DNA from: an uncultured Bdellovibrionales bacterium
GTDB lineage: Bacteria; Bdellovibrionota; Bdellovibrionia; Bdellovibrionales; UBA1609
Assembly: GCA_938001965.1 (NCBI GenBank)
Contig: CALLBC010000223.1
Coordinates: 1-35,201 of the forward strand
Length of the DNA stretch: 35,201 nt
Direction: 5' to 3'
The position numbers and the translations under genes were made by a program. Each line of letters begins with the position of its first letter. The first letter of the stretch is position 1. The notes beneath the pieces are model-generated. The model was not told where the DNA came from. It did not search any database and saw only the letters and a program-made list of their open reading frames with translations. Shown piece after piece: positions 7,265-16,924 of this stretch.

Positions 7265-8941
7265 CTAAATTCCTAATTCTGATGTTGCAGGTGAAATCAC
7301 CTCAAGTAAGTTACTAAAAATTCCAGCAACTTGGCTAGCCACTATTGGCCCCTCTTTACTATCAACTTTCTTGATCTTGCCACCTGGGTTATAGCTAACA
7401 CGAATTGACCCAATACCTGGCCTAGTTATTAGCTTTGGCTTACCCACTTTATTATCGTATTTAATATGCACAACCTTTTTAGCCTGGTCTATAATTGAAG
7501 CAATTCGACCATTTTTATCATACTTTAATTTTATTTTTTGTCCTGTTGAATTTATAGCCGAATATAAATTACACTTTGGGGCTTTGTATGAAAAGTCAGT
7601 ATTTACAGTTTTAAATAACTTTTTCGACTTCGGAGATCTTGATGCTGTTTTTCTATCAAACCTATAAAACTTACTAATTACTTTTGAAACTTTTAAACAT
7701 TTATTTTGATAAAAGAATGTTGAAGTTTTAAATGGCTCTGTTTTGGTTTTTATTTCTCCACTGTCATAATATGTAAACTTGGTTACGGCATTTCCAGCCG
7801 TTATATTTACAGCCTTACCATATTTAGGATGGTAAGTTGTTTCTGATTTTTTTCCATTTATTTCAGCGGTGGTCCTAGCTAAATACCTCGAACCATCAGC
7901 TCTTTTTTTATGTATAAATTCATATTTACTATTATTTGTTACCTTTGCCCCACACTTTTTCTGAACGGTTGATGAATAATGATTTAAAGGGTCTTTTCTA
8001 TTGCTGGTATAGTTATAAGTCTCGATACAATTGCTTCTATCTTTAAATGAAAGCACCCAATCTTTATTTTTGTCATATGTTAACTTTTTATCAGTTTTAT
8101 CGGGGTAAGTGACTCTTATTAAGTTATGTAAGTCATCATAAGTGTAGGTATAAACATTTTTCCAGGCATTTTTAGCATATATTAAGTCTTCACCTTTATA
8201 CTTAAAAACTAAATTCATATCTTTGGGCCCCTTAATATTTGAAACCTTATTTGATTTTTTATCTAGTTTAAAGCTCAAGCTTCGGCCATTGTTATCTGTC
8301 ACTTTACTAACAAAACCATCTTTATATGATATTTTTAAAAAGTTATTATTTTTATCATACATATAAATTAATTGACCTTTTATATTATATTTTTCATGGC
8401 TGCCATCGGCTAAAGTTCTTTTAAATTGATTATTTGATAATACAATGCTCTCTTTCTTTCTGCCAAAAGCAAGATATTTAATGCCGGATTTTACATCTCT
8501 TTTAATATTAAATTTCTTTGCGTACTTTTCTCTCTCCCAAACATCAATTTGAAGTCTATTTTTTATTGTTTTTAAATTTTGTTTTGTGTATTTTTTTGTT
8601 GCCTTAAGGTTATTCATAATTCTTGCAATTGTTTTTTTAATTGAAGAGCTCGATCCTGATGAAACATATTCAACTTCGTTACCACCACCACAAACTACAA
8701 TTTTAATATTTCCCTCTGGAGTTACTTTTAATTTACTTTCATAATCAGAACACCAGCCAAAACCAAATAATCCATTATGTAATGATCTACTATTATATGT
8801 TCTTTTTAACTGTAAATTATATCCTGTACCGTCCAAAGAGATATCAGTCCAAGTGTGAGAGTAGTTCGCATTTTTCATATCTACAAAGGCATATGAATTA
8901 AGTGAGAAGATGAGTAAACCTAAGAGCAATATATATTTCAT
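7265..8941 (-). CDS. Secreted RHS/YD-repeat protein, candidate Bd0109-like
   Basis: Encodes 558 residues with a signal peptide ending near SYAF. Residues about 20-95 (YNLQLKRTYNSRSLHNGLFG, then FGWCSDYE) match the DUF6531 entry domain of RHS proteins. Many short YD-type strands follow (YDKNNNFLKISYKDG, YTYDDLHNLIRVTYPD, LKYDKNGRIASI, VSYNPGGKI). It is far shorter than toxin-bearing RHS proteins and lacks the RHS core and a toxin C-terminus. The Bdellovibrio gene bd0109, next to bd0108 and the Tad cluster, was described as a cell-wall-associated (wapA-like) protein, which fits. It probably acts with the next gene in sensing prey contact or pilus state (inference). Confidence 0.8.
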   Translation of the reverse strand: MKYILLLGLLIFSLNSYAFVDMKNANYSHTWTDISLDGTGYNLQLKRTYNSRSLHNGLFGFGWCSDYESKLKVTPEGNIKIVVCGGGNEVEYVSSGSSSSIKKTIARIMNNLKATKKYTKQNLKTIKNRLQIDVWEREKYAKKFNIKRDVKSGIKYLAFGRKKESIVLSNNQFKRTLADGSHEKYNIKGQLIYMYDKNNNFLKISYKDGFVSKVTDNNGRSLSFKLDKKSNKVSNIKGPKDMNLVFKYKGEDLIYAKNAWKNVYTYTYDDLHNLIRVTYPDKTDKKLTYDKNKDWVLSFKDRSNCIETYNYTSNRKDPLNHYSSTVQKKCGAKVTNNSKYEFIHKKRADGSRYLARTTAEINGKKSETTYHPKYGKAVNITAGNAVTKFTYYDSGEIKTKTEPFKTSTFFYQNKCLKVSKVISKFYRFDRKTASRSPKSKKLFKTVNTDFSYKAPKCNLYSAINSTGQKIKLKYDKNGRIASIIDQAKKVVHIKYDNKVGKPKLITRPGIGSIRVSYNPGGKIKKVDSKEGPIVASQVAGIFSNLLEVISPATSELGI

Positions 8942-9015
8942 ATAACAACAGTCCTTGTCAGTTAATTTTGTCTATACATTATCTCACTAAGCAGAGTTAA
9001 AGGTCTATTCAGAAG

Positions 9016-9072
9016 GTTTTTGGTCACAATTATCTACACTTAAGGGAAGCCAAAAACATAAAGACCAAAAAC
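9016..9072. repeat. Inverted repeat in the gap between tadB and the RHS gene
   Basis: GTTTTTGGTC (9016-9025) and GACCAAAAAC (9063-9072) are perfect 10-bp inverted arms 37 bases apart. They lie in the 222-base gap upstream of the RHS/hit-like genes and could be an operator or a weak transcript structure. Confidence 0.45.
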
Positions 9073-9163
9073 TAGCTTATTAGGTTTAAATAGCCAAAGG
9101 TCTAGTACATATAACAACAGCGCAGCTTTATCATAATTTATCAATTACGACAGGTTCGCTTAC

Positions 9164-10042
9164 CTATACTTTTATTGTTATTATTTTTTTGATCATGACT
9201 CCACCAATAATTTGAAGACCAACAACCATAGTTAGAGCTATCCAGCCTATGAAAGTATTGAATAATGGAGCAATATAACCGGGATCAATAATGGCAAAGA
9301 CTCCAAGTAAAACAAAAGGCACGCAAGTCATAATGAACCCCTGCATAATTCCTTGTGCTGTCATTGCTTCAATCTTTTTTTCAATTTTTTGACGATCTCT
9401 GATAGTGGCCACAATTGTTTCAAAAGTTTCCCCTAAGTTACCACCAGTCTCTTTTAGGATATTAACAGATGTTACAAGCATCTGAACATCTTGACGCGGA
9501 ATCCTTTCTCCAAACTCAGAAAGCCCCTCTTCTAAACTCATACCTAACTGCATTTTATTTAATATTAATTTGAACTCTTCTGGCAATGGTCCATTCATGT
9601 TGGCAACTACGCGATCTAGAGTTTGGGCAACGCCTAAACCAGATCTAATACCATTTCCCATTATTGTTAAGCCATCCACCATTTGGGCAACCACTTGATT
9701 ACACCTTCTTTCCCATAAGTAATTCATTACAAGCTTGGGAAGTGACCAACCAAAGATAGTAACTCCCGAGCCAAATATAATGCCAGCCACTAAATTTGGC
9801 CAAAATAATAAAAATACTACAAAGCCTACACCAAAACTAATTAATAGCATTGCCAGAGTTATTTTCTTTTTGTCTGATGTGATTAGCATCTTTTCCATTA
9901 TCTCAATTACTTCTTTTCGCGAACCAAGACTTCGTTTATATAAAAAATTTAAAATTTTGTCAGACATTAAATAAGAAAATAAAAATACACAAATCCCAAA
10001 AACAGGAATTAAAAAATATGTATTGCTTAGTAAGCCACTCAC
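9164..10042 (-). CDS. tadB: Tad pilus inner-membrane platform protein TadB
   Basis: Encodes 292 residues from a GTG start. The stop of the upstream ATPase gene (TAG) shares a base with this start, and GGGAGG lies seven bases upstream, so translation is coupled. It has membrane segments near residues 8-27, 60-100 and 230-285 and a type II secretion F (T2SF) cytoplasmic domain (VDGLTIMGNGIRSGLGVAQTL, then LKETGGNLGETFETI). The glycine-rich ETGGN motif is typical of TadB/TadC. The family forms the platform that the CpaF ATPase drives. It ends the operon, and no second platform gene (TadC) follows. Confidence 0.9.
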   Translation of the reverse strand: MSGLLSNTYFLIPVFGICVFLFSYLMSDKILNFLYKRSLGSRKEVIEIMEKMLITSDKKKITLAMLLISFGVGFVVFLLFWPNLVAGIIFGSGVTIFGWSLPKLVMNYLWERRCNQVVAQMVDGLTIMGNGIRSGLGVAQTLDRVVANMNGPLPEEFKLILNKMQLGMSLEEGLSEFGERIPRQDVQMLVTSVNILKETGGNLGETFETIVATIRDRQKIEKKIEAMTAQGIMQGFIMTCVPFVLLGVFAIIDPGYIAPLFNTFIGWIALTMVVGLQIIGGVMIKKIITIKV

Positions 10043-12270
10043 TATTTACCTCCCACTTTTTTCTTTTTAACCATTACTCTTGGTCTAACTACTTTTGATT
10101 TCTTGATTGGAGTTGGGCCACCAGGTTTAGGTTTATTTGTTGACGATGATGTTGTGAATAAACTTCTTGGTATTTTAATTCCTCTTTTTTCAAACTCTTC
10201 AATAAAAGTTGGAATTAAACCCATTGCCTGAAATTGCCCAATTATTTTTCTATTCTTATCAAATCCTTCTTCTTTAAATCTAAATATTTCTTGTAAAGTA
10301 ATTGTGTCACCTTGAGTTCCAACCACTTCTGTAATGCTTTTTATTTTACGACTTCCATCACTAAGTCTTCCAATTTGAATAATTAAATGTACTGCGCCAC
10401 CAATTTGATCTCTAATTGATTTTACTGGTAAGTCCATGCCTGACATCAAACATAAGGTTTCAAGCCTAGCCACAGCTTCCCTTGGGTTATTTGCATGCAC
10501 TGTTGTCATAGATCCATCGTGACCTGTATTCATGGCCGATAGCATATCTAAGGCTGCACCATCACGACACTCCCCTACAATCACGCGATCAGGTCTCATA
10601 CGTAATGAATTCTTAATTAAGTCTCGAATAGTTACTTCACCGGTCCCTTCCATATTGGCTGGACGTGTTTCAAGGCGCACCACATGCTCTTGACTAAGTT
10701 GCAGCTCGGCCGCATCCTCAACAGTAATAATGCGCTCATTAGACTGAACAAAACTTGAGATCACATTTAATAAAGTTGTTTTACCTGATCCGGTACCACC
10801 AGAAATAATTATATTTAGATGTTGCTCCACACAAATTTTTAAAAAGTCTGCCATGGCTTGAGTCATCGACCCAAATTGATCAACTAAATGCCCTATAGTA
10901 ATGGTTTCCTCAGGGAATTTTCTAATTGTCAAAGAAGGGCCATCAATGGCTAGCGGCTCAATCACTGCATTTACACGACTACCATCAGCCAAACGAGCAT
11001 CCACGTACGGCATTTTCTCATCAATACGACGCCCCAGTGGAGTCACTATTCTTTCAATTACATTTCTTAATTGTAAATTTGAGGTAAACTTTACTTTTGA
11101 CAATACAAGTTTACCACCTCTTTCAGCATAGATCTGATTTGCACCATTCACCATTATTTCAGATACTTTTTTATCTTCTAATAACTCTTCTAAAGGGCCT
11201 AAACCTAAGGACTCATCTAAAACTTGTTTAATAATTTGTGATCGCTCTTCTCGGCTAATGCCTTTGGCAAGTCTATCTGTTAAGTTGGAAATTACTTGTT
11301 GGGTTTTGTTTCTTAACTCTTTCTCTTTAGACTTATCACCTTTCATGTTTGTTAAGTCTTTTTTTAGATCCATTTCCTTAATTAGTTGTGAATGAATCTG
11401 TAGCTTTAATAATGTCATTGCATCGGGACGACCTTTCCCATCGTCTACCACATCAAAATTATCTACTGAAGAACTGCTAGCCTCAGTAGTGCGCTTGGGA
11501 CGCGATACTGATTTCAGCTTTTGCAGCAGGCCTCCAGTTAAATTTCTTGCTACGTCATTATAAGCACCAGATATTGGCGCTTTTGGTTGTGATAAAACAA
11601 AAGGCACCGCTCTTTGTAAAGCGCCAAAGGCTGACACATCATCCTGTGGAATTGCACCAATAACATTTCTTTTTAAGTTGTTCATGATGGCCTGAGGACT
11701 TATCGCCGCTCTTGATGCCTTATTAACAACAATATGAATCATATTACTAGGTATTGTAAACCTAGATAACTGACTAATCATTTTTCTAGTTTGATTTAAA
11801 ACTAAAACCTCTGGGCTTGTTACGACCATAACAATGTTACAGTGATCTAATATTGAAAGTTGTAAATCATTAATCTCTGTTCCCAGATCAACAACAATGT
11901 ATTTATAATAATGACTAATAGAATAGAGCTGTTTTTTAAATACTTCTGCCGAGGCATCAAGGGTTTGATCAGGGCTTGTCACTGCTGGCAAAAATGATAA
12001 GCCAGAGTTATGTTTACTAATGAATTGCTTAATGTTTTCTTCAGTCATTGCTGCTGTTGAAGTGCATAGATCATTAATACCTTTTTGAGGGCGCAATCCT
12101 AAAATTACATTTTGATCACCACAGCTATTACTATCAAGATCTATAAGTAATGTTTGCTGACGCATTTCTCGCAACAGAGTTAAAGATAGGTTTGCTGCAA
12201 ATACACTTTTACCTACGCCGCCTTTACCGCCAACAATAGCAATCACATTACAATTCGGGTGAATAGACAA
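10042..12270 (-). CDS. CpaE-CpaF fusion: MinD-like ATPase joined to the Tad secretion ATPase
   Basis: Encodes 742 residues. I choose the TTG at 12270 because GGAGGAG lies six bases upstream. A TTG five codons earlier (12285) would put that site inside the gene. Residues 1-250 are a ParA/MinD-type ATPase with the deviant Walker [10 protein letters not shown] (14-22) and IDLDSN, corresponding to CpaE/TadZ without its receiver-like domain. From about residue 280 it is a CpaF/TadA-type secretion ATPase with Walker [10 protein letters not shown] (491-499), an acidic [11 protein letters not shown] segment, [16 protein letters not shown] and TVHANNP. The first half localises the machine and the second powers pilus assembly. 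The two are normally separate genes. A Lys-rich tail ends the protein. Confidence 0.92.
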   Translation of the reverse strand: MSIHPNCNVIAIVGGKGGVGKSVFAANLSLTLLREMRQQTLLIDLDSNSCGDQNVILGLRPQKGINDLCTSTAAMTEENIKQFISKHNSGLSFLPAVTSPDQTLDASAEVFKKQLYSISHYYKYIVVDLGTEINDLQLSILDHCNIVMVVTSPEVLVLNQTRKMISQLSRFTIPSNMIHIVVNKASRAAISPQAIMNNLKRNVIGAIPQDDVSAFGALQRAVPFVLSQPKAPISGAYNDVARNLTGGLLQKLKSVSRPKRTTEASSSSVDNFDVVDDGKGRPDAMTLLKLQIHSQLIKEMDLKKDLTNMKGDKSKEKELRNKTQQVISNLTDRLAKGISREERSQIIKQVLDESLGLGPLEELLEDKKVSEIMVNGANQIYAERGGKLVLSKVKFTSNLQLRNVIERIVTPLGRRIDEKMPYVDARLADGSRVNAVIEPLAIDGPSLTIRKFPEETITIGHLVDQFGSMTQAMADFLKICVEQHLNIIISGGTGSGKTTLLNVISSFVQSNERIITVEDAAELQLSQEHVVRLETRPANMEGTGEVTIRDLIKNSLRMRPDRVIVGECRDGAALDMLSAMNTGHDGSMTTVHANNPREAVARLETLCLMSGMDLPVKSIRDQIGGAVHLIIQIGRLSDGSRKIKSITEVVGTQGDTITLQEIFRFKEEGFDKNRKIIGQFQAMGLIPTFIEEFEKRGIKIPRSLFTTSSSTNKPKPGGPTPIKKSKVVRPRVMVKKKKVGGK

Positions 12271-12390
12271 ACTATACTCCTCCAAAGGTTTATCAAGTAC
12301 TTATCGACTAAATTGACCTATTTCTATACACGACGAATGTCTAAAGCTGGCGGGTATATTGAGTAATTGACTGGGCCTACAGACTAAAGC

Positions 12391-13050
12391 CTACCTTACT
12401 AGATACCTAATGTTTTTTGTAATGCCATTTCTATTTAAACCTAAATTTATGATAGAGCTTTTTTTAAACTGGTCTAACAATTTCATTACAGAACTTATAC
12501 TGTCCAGAGGAATATTATTAACATTCAATAACTGATCACCAACTTTTAAACCTAAGCCATTATCAAATACTCCATTTTTTTTAATGTATGTAATTTCAAA
12601 CCCTTTTATACTTCCACTATCATCTTTTATAATTTTTGTTCCTGCATCATTTAGAAACTCTGATAAATTACCAGTAACTTTATCGATTAATTTACGATTA
12701 ACATGATATTCTTTTTTTTCATTTTTATATATATCTTGCTTGTTTACAGATCTATCTTTTAAAAATTTACCTGTCGTAATATATTCAATTGAGTTATTTA
12801 TTTTATTTTTAATATAAACTTTTAACCTTGATATCTTAACAACTTCTGCCTGGTCAGAAATAGTTTCACTAGTGCGATAAGATCCACTGTTAATTGAAGC
12901 AATGCTTTTCTTGTTGTCAGAATATACAATAGTTCCAACCAACCTTAGGTTTAATTTACTTTTGGGTGATTTTAAATAAATTTTGTCATTAGCAAAAGCA
13001 CTAGAGGAAACAAGGGAGATTAAAAAGAACTTCCCAATTTTTTTTACCAT
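12391..13050 (-). CDS. GspC-like PDZ-domain protein in the Tad operon
   Basis: Encodes 219 residues. Residues 1-20 are a signal peptide ending at SSAFA. Residues 30-100 (LNLRLVGTIVYSDNKKSIAS and on) resemble the homology region of type II secretion GspC, which contacts the secretin. The C-terminal 75 residues (GFEITYIKKNGVFDNGLGLK, then VGDQLLNVNNIPL) form a GspC-type PDZ domain. GspC joins the inner-membrane platform to the outer-membrane secretin. Here the gene overlaps the CpaC secretin gene by one base. Unlike true GspC it seems to have a cleavable signal rather than a long membrane anchor. I do not know this as a usual Tad component. Confidence 0.75.
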   Translation of the reverse strand: MVKKIGKFFLISLVSSSAFANDKIYLKSPKSKLNLRLVGTIVYSDNKKSIASINSGSYRTSETISDQAEVVKISRLKVYIKNKINNSIEYITTGKFLKDRSVNKQDIYKNEKKEYHVNRKLIDKVTGNLSEFLNDAGTKIIKDDSGSIKGFEITYIKKNGVFDNGLGLKVGDQLLNVNNIPLDSISSVMKLLDQFKKSSIINLGLNRNGITKNIRYLVR

Positions 13051-14540
13051 TAGTTTTTAAGCCTAAATTTCCGTTTAATTTGCTCTGCACCAGCGCTGGC
13101 AGAACTTTTTATAATAGGAGTTATAAAAACAACAAACTGACTTTGTTTTCTTTGGAAGTCTTTTGAGGCCATTAATGAAATTATTGGATTGTTACCCGGA
13201 GGAGCCTTATTATAACCCGTTGAGGTTGTGCTACTAATTAGTCCACCAATAGCAGCACTTTGACCACTACGAACAACCAATGTTGTATTAATCTCTTTAT
13301 CATTCACTAGTGGCGCGCCGCCAGCATAGCCCGTTAAAGCCTTCACACTAAATTTAGTTTGTAATTTAATACTATCAGAACGCTCTCCTAAGACTTCAGG
13401 AGTAATTGCGGTGTTAATTCCAGTGTCGGCAAATTCAGTTTTAGGCCCTTCTTTCGTAGCTGTAATATACGGGATTTTTGATGTTGATTTTAAAGTTCCA
13501 AGCTTTCCATCTTGTACAATAATACTGGCACTTTGCAGCTCCCTAGCATGGCCATGAGACTTTGCCCAATTTAACTTCGGCAATAAATTTGTTATTACAC
13601 CTGTGATCGTTGAAGCAATACTACTTGGCCCTCGGCTACCGGTAGAAAAACCAATCTTAGACTGATCCCCTGACCCTAAACCTGGTGTCCACTGAAAGTT
13701 AAAACCTTTTTGGTAATCTTTGTTTAATTCAACAAAGTGAACCACAATTTGTATAATTTTTTTGGGTGCAGCAGCTGGCGCGGCCTTCACATTCACTAAA
13801 TTTATAATTTTTGCTTTTTCTGCCTTTTTAGTTCTTTTTGCAGAGTCTGACTCTTTATTTACTTCATCTGGCAAATAGGCTTGAGCTAAAATATAAGCTC
13901 TGTCTTTTTCGTCTTTACTATTGGCAAATCCTTCAAGTAAAAATACACCATTCACTGCTTTAACACTTATTTCTGGATTATTAATCGCCCTTTCCATGTA
14001 CCTAGCAATTTTAACTTGGGCCATAGGACTAAGCCTTACTAAAGAGGACGCTTCATTACCGTACTGATTAACAACAGAGAAAATTCTAGATATATCACTT
14101 GGCAAAATAACTTCACCATCAACCACTACACGGCCGTTTAATATTTTAACCTTAATCCCTTCAATATCTCTTAATAGACCTTGAATTTCTTTAGCTGTTT
14201 TTGCAACATTTGTTTTTTTAACATCTAATCTGAATTCATATAAAATATTACCTGTTCTTTTATCACTAATAAATAGTGAACAATCATTTACCCTTGTTGG
14301 GTTTATGCGTAAAATTTTCTCTTTTGGGTTAAATTGTAACTTAGCACACTTTTTATAGGTCCCTGTTCGACCAAACTTAACTGGTGCAGCGGGAATTTTA
14401 ATATCTTGATATAAACCAACAAACAACGAAACATGCTTAACTGGATGTCTTCTTTTTTTGGCGTGCAGATCCGCTGTATTTACAATCAATACCAACGCAC
14501 AAAAAATTAAACATATATTATTAAATATATTCATATTCAT
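13050..14540 (-). CDS. cpaC: Tad pilus outer-membrane secretin CpaC (RcpA)
   Basis: Encodes 496 residues with a signal peptide ending near LHAKK. A pilus/secretin N-domain is at about 25-110, a BON-like segment at about 115-220 and the secretin domain at about 265-480. The latter ends in the typical VVRSGQSAAIGGLI and FVVFITPIIKS motifs. The family forms the outer-membrane ring through which Flp pili emerge. An AAGGGA site precedes the ATG. It sits seven bases after the CpaB gene and overlaps the GspC-like gene by one base, so these are co-translated. Confidence 0.92.
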   Translation of the reverse strand: MNMNIFNNICLIFCALVLIVNTADLHAKKRRHPVKHVSLFVGLYQDIKIPAAPVKFGRTGTYKKCAKLQFNPKEKILRINPTRVNDCSLFISDKRTGNILYEFRLDVKKTNVAKTAKEIQGLLRDIEGIKVKILNGRVVVDGEVILPSDISRIFSVVNQYGNEASSLVRLSPMAQVKIARYMERAINNPEISVKAVNGVFLLEGFANSKDEKDRAYILAQAYLPDEVNKESDSAKRTKKAEKAKIINLVNVKAAPAAAPKKIIQIVVHFVELNKDYQKGFNFQWTPGLGSGDQSKIGFSTGSRGPSSIASTITGVITNLLPKLNWAKSHGHARELQSASIIVQDGKLGTLKSTSKIPYITATKEGPKTEFADTGINTAITPEVLGERSDSIKLQTKFSVKALTGYAGGAPLVNDKEINTTLVVRSGQSAAIGGLISSTTSTGYNKAPPGNNPIISLMASKDFQRKQSQFVVFITPIIKSSASAGAEQIKRKFRLKN

Positions 14541-14547
14541 ATATCCC

Positions 14548-15438
14548 TTAATCTATATCCTCGAATGGGCCAGATTTCTTTTTTCTTCGTTTTTTAGGTT
14601 TAGGCTTAATAATCGTAGCTGCTGGTATTCTGGGTGCAACATATTGTATTTTTGGTTTCTTAGGCCTTACTTTTTTAATGATATTGGTAATTGAGGTTGG
14701 ACCATTCTTTTTACGTATTTCCTGATCACTTGGATGCCTCAGGGTGTAGTAAATAGATCCCGGCGATGCATCTAGAATATAAACCAACTGCTCTGCTTCT
14801 TGGGGGCTTACTTCCACTAAGATTGTGGAGTAGTCTGTGTCTTCTCTTAAGTTATTTACAATATAACCCTTTCCATCTTTTTCAAATAGTCTTGGCAGCT
14901 CATTAATAATTTTCATTCCTGTGGCTAACACAGTAATATTTTGTAAAATCGTTTTTACTTTTTTAGATTTTTGTGGCCCAGAGCCAACAGTCACTGCTAC
15001 CAATACATCAATACGGTCTCCCGGTTTTAGTAGCTTTGCCACACCACGAGTGGAGTCTATGGGCAGTGCCATACCACGTTTTGTAGGTGCCACTTGCGAG
15101 GATGGGTTAATCCCAGGACCAGGTTGCCTAATTTTACTTTCTAAAACTTGCTCGCCAACATTAATGGGAGCTAAGGCCACTTGGCCCACTGCAATTTCTG
15201 GGTCCGTTAATGAGCCGGGCTCAGAAAAGTCTACTGGACGTTCTTGCACTTGCAACATCGTCTCATCAATAGTTTGCATTTCTTTGATTTCGGTTTTAGC
15301 CACTACCACCCTCTTTTTTGCCCCAAACTTCTTAGTTAATTCAGCACTTTTTTCTTGCGTATAACTATACAATAAGAATACAGCAAAAATGGCTGCTGCT
15401 ACAGAAATCCATAGTGTTCGTGTCTCATTCTGGTTCAT
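14548..15438 (-). CDS. cpaB: Tad pilus assembly protein CpaB (RcpC)
   Basis: Encodes 296 residues. The start at 15438 is chosen because AAGGTGG lies five bases upstream. A GTG three codons earlier is part of that site. A membrane helix is at about 8-25. A SAF domain (VVVAKTEIKEMQTIDETML to GQVLA-like VGEQVLESKI) is at about 45-105. The RcpC domain follows (MALPIDSTRGVAKLLKPGDR, then IDVLVAV and ILQNITVLATG). The family is a periplasmic partner of the CpaC secretin and may bind peptidoglycan. The tail is very Lys/Arg/Pro-rich (KPKPKKRRKKK). Confidence 0.9.
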   Translation of the reverse strand: MNQNETRTLWISVAAAIFAVFLLYSYTQEKSAELTKKFGAKKRVVVAKTEIKEMQTIDETMLQVQERPVDFSEPGSLTDPEIAVGQVALAPINVGEQVLESKIRQPGPGINPSSQVAPTKRGMALPIDSTRGVAKLLKPGDRIDVLVAVTVGSGPQKSKKVKTILQNITVLATGMKIINELPRLFEKDGKGYIVNNLREDTDYSTILVEVSPQEAEQLVYILDASPGSIYYTLRHPSDQEIRKKNGPTSITNIIKKVRPKKPKIQYVAPRIPAATIIKPKPKKRRKKKSGPFEDID

Positions 15439-15504
15439 AATTGCCACCTTTTTTTACGAAATTGCTTTAATTTCGATTTCATTTTAGGACGGTTCCGCTT
15501 AACC

Positions 15505-16065
15505 TTACTCACAATTCACATCCAAACAGTATCCATAACCAATTTGTATCCATATTGGATTCACTCCATCTTTGGGCCCAACCACACTACTGGGGCCTCT
15601 ATCAGCATTAGGGTCAGTAATTGCACTATGCATTGCACTTGTGGGGTCTTCTAATTCACCACGATCTCTCGTTTGAAAATTTGAAAAAGAAATATTCATT
15701 CTTGGTGCAACAAAGTCTTGAAAAGTTCCATCATTGATTGCATGAAACCTAAAGGATCGATCCTCATAAGTTAAACCAGGCACTGACTCTCGAAATTGTT
15801 TTAAATTACTTCTATTTCTGAATGTTTCAAAGGCGTAAGTTCTTGCTGCAATAGAATTTAAAATACTGGCGTGAATAGTTCCCCAAAATCCCATTGCGTA
15901 GGTCATTAAAACCATGAAAACAACTAATAAGGGTATGGTCTCAAGCACTGCCATACCCTTTTCATTATTTAAAACTTTATTTTTTTTAAAAATAGGTAAA
16001 CTATTAAACTTTTCGTTTAAAAATTTGAGAGTTTGAATAAGGGTTTTAGCTTTAAAAATAAACAT
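15505..16065 (-). CDS. TadE-like minor pseudopilin
   Basis: Encodes 186 residues. A long 38-residue leader ends in NNEKG, followed by MAVLETIPLLVVFMVL: the class III prepilin pattern Gly then Glu at +5 and a hydrophobic helix. TadE/TadF proteins are minor pseudopilins processed by the prepilin peptidase and needed for Flp pilus assembly. The globular part has two cysteines at the extreme C-terminus (YCLDVNCE), possibly a disulfide. It starts three bases after the previous gene. GAGG lies only one base from the ATG, so the exact start is uncertain. Confidence 0.8.
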   Translation of the reverse strand: MFIFKAKTLIQTLKFLNEKFNSLPIFKKNKVLNNEKGMAVLETIPLLVVFMVLMTYAMGFWGTIHASILNSIAARTYAFETFRNRSNLKQFRESVPGLTYEDRSFRFHAINDGTFQDFVAPRMNISFSNFQTRDRGELEDPTSAMHSAITDPNADRGPSSVVGPKDGVNPIWIQIGYGYCLDVNCE

Positions 16066-16068
16066 ACC

Positions 16069-16674
16069 TCAACATCCATTATCGGTAATATTTTTATAAT
16101 TCTGTAAATTATTTCGTAAATCTGGATGGTTATACCCTCGCTCATTAATCAACCACTCTAGACGTTTGCCAGAAAAGATCTGGCACTCCTCAGTACTAGG
16201 CTCTCGTCCTAAAAAGGTATGAATGTTTGTACTAAAGCCCTGACCATCATTTTTTGTGCTCGTAGATCCGTAAAATGGAATTTTAATATCTAGCATTTTT
16301 GCATTCATACCCACGGACACACCATAAAATGTATTTCTGCTTGGGTTTGTGGGCTGATAAATATTTGTTAAGTCTCCATACTCTGGTTCACTAAGTACAA
16401 ACCACTTGGTTTTATCAAACATGGACCTTACTCTTGGGTCAGTGTATAGTTGACTAAATTTTTCTTTGGCATTTTCAATTGATTTAGCCTCATTCACATT
16501 GGCCACAGAATACACTCTTGCTGAGGAGAAGGTCATATATTGAACAACATCAACCATAGTTAAGGTCATACTCAACGAAAATAAAATAACCATAAACCCC
16601 ATAGCCAAAACAATGGCAAATAAATAGTCAACAGTGAGAATACCATCTGAATTTTTTAAGATATTTTTTTTCAT
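16069..16674 (-). CDS. TadE/TadG-like pseudopilin with Asp at +5
   Basis: Encodes 201 residues. The N-terminus KNSDG followed by ILTVDYLFAIVLAMGFMVIL matches the class III prepilin layout, but the residue at +5 is Asp where Glu is usual. The rest is a periplasmic globular domain with two distant cysteines (ECQIF and a final Cys). It overlaps the upstream gene by ATGA and is followed after two bases by the TadE-like gene, so the three pseudopilins are probably made together. Confidence 0.72.
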   Translation of the reverse strand: MKKNILKNSDGILTVDYLFAIVLAMGFMVILFSLSMTLTMVDVVQYMTFSSARVYSVANVNEAKSIENAKEKFSQLYTDPRVRSMFDKTKWFVLSEPEYGDLTNIYQPTNPSRNTFYGVSVGMNAKMLDIKIPFYGSTSTKNDGQGFSTNIHTFLGREPSTEECQIFSGKRLEWLINERGYNHPDLRNNLQNYKNITDNGC

Positions 16675-16922
16675 TTATCTGTACTCACATGACGGTCATT
16701 CTGATTGGGGTGTTCGGCCTTTCCAGCCTCAGCCTCCTTCCATACGCCGTTTTGAATCATTCCATCTAAACGCTCCCAGGGTCCAGAAACTAACTGAGTA
16801 AGTAACTGATTATCTTTAAATTGCTTAGATACAGTGAGTGCTATAGTTACAAAAACTACCAATAAGAGAACACCTTCAACCATTGTTTGGCCCTTGTTAT
16901 TCTTGATAAATTTATTTTTCAT
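16671..16922 (-). CDS. Small Tad pseudopilin
   Basis: Encodes 83 residues. The leader MKNKFIKNNKG is followed by QTMVEGVLLLVVFVTIALTV, the prepilin pattern with Glu at +5. A short hydrophilic tail of about 50 residues follows. By size it lies between Flp pilins and TadE proteins. It lies two bases downstream of the prepilin peptidase gene and overlaps the next pseudopilin gene by four bases. Confidence 0.78.
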   Translation of the reverse strand: MKNKFIKNNKGQTMVEGVLLLVVFVTIALTVSKQFKDNQLLTQLVSGPWERLDGMIQNGVWKEAEAGKAEHPNQNDRHVSTDK

Positions 16923-16924
16923 AA

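Noticed and set aside
7265-8941. RHS polymorphic toxin with the next gene as immunity protein
   Set aside because: The protein lacks the RHS core and a C-terminal toxin domain, and the next gene product is secreted with a signal peptide, unlike a cytoplasmic immunity protein.
14921-15364. 147-codon frame antisense to cpaB
   Set aside because: It mirrors the CpaB coding frame and has no features of its own.
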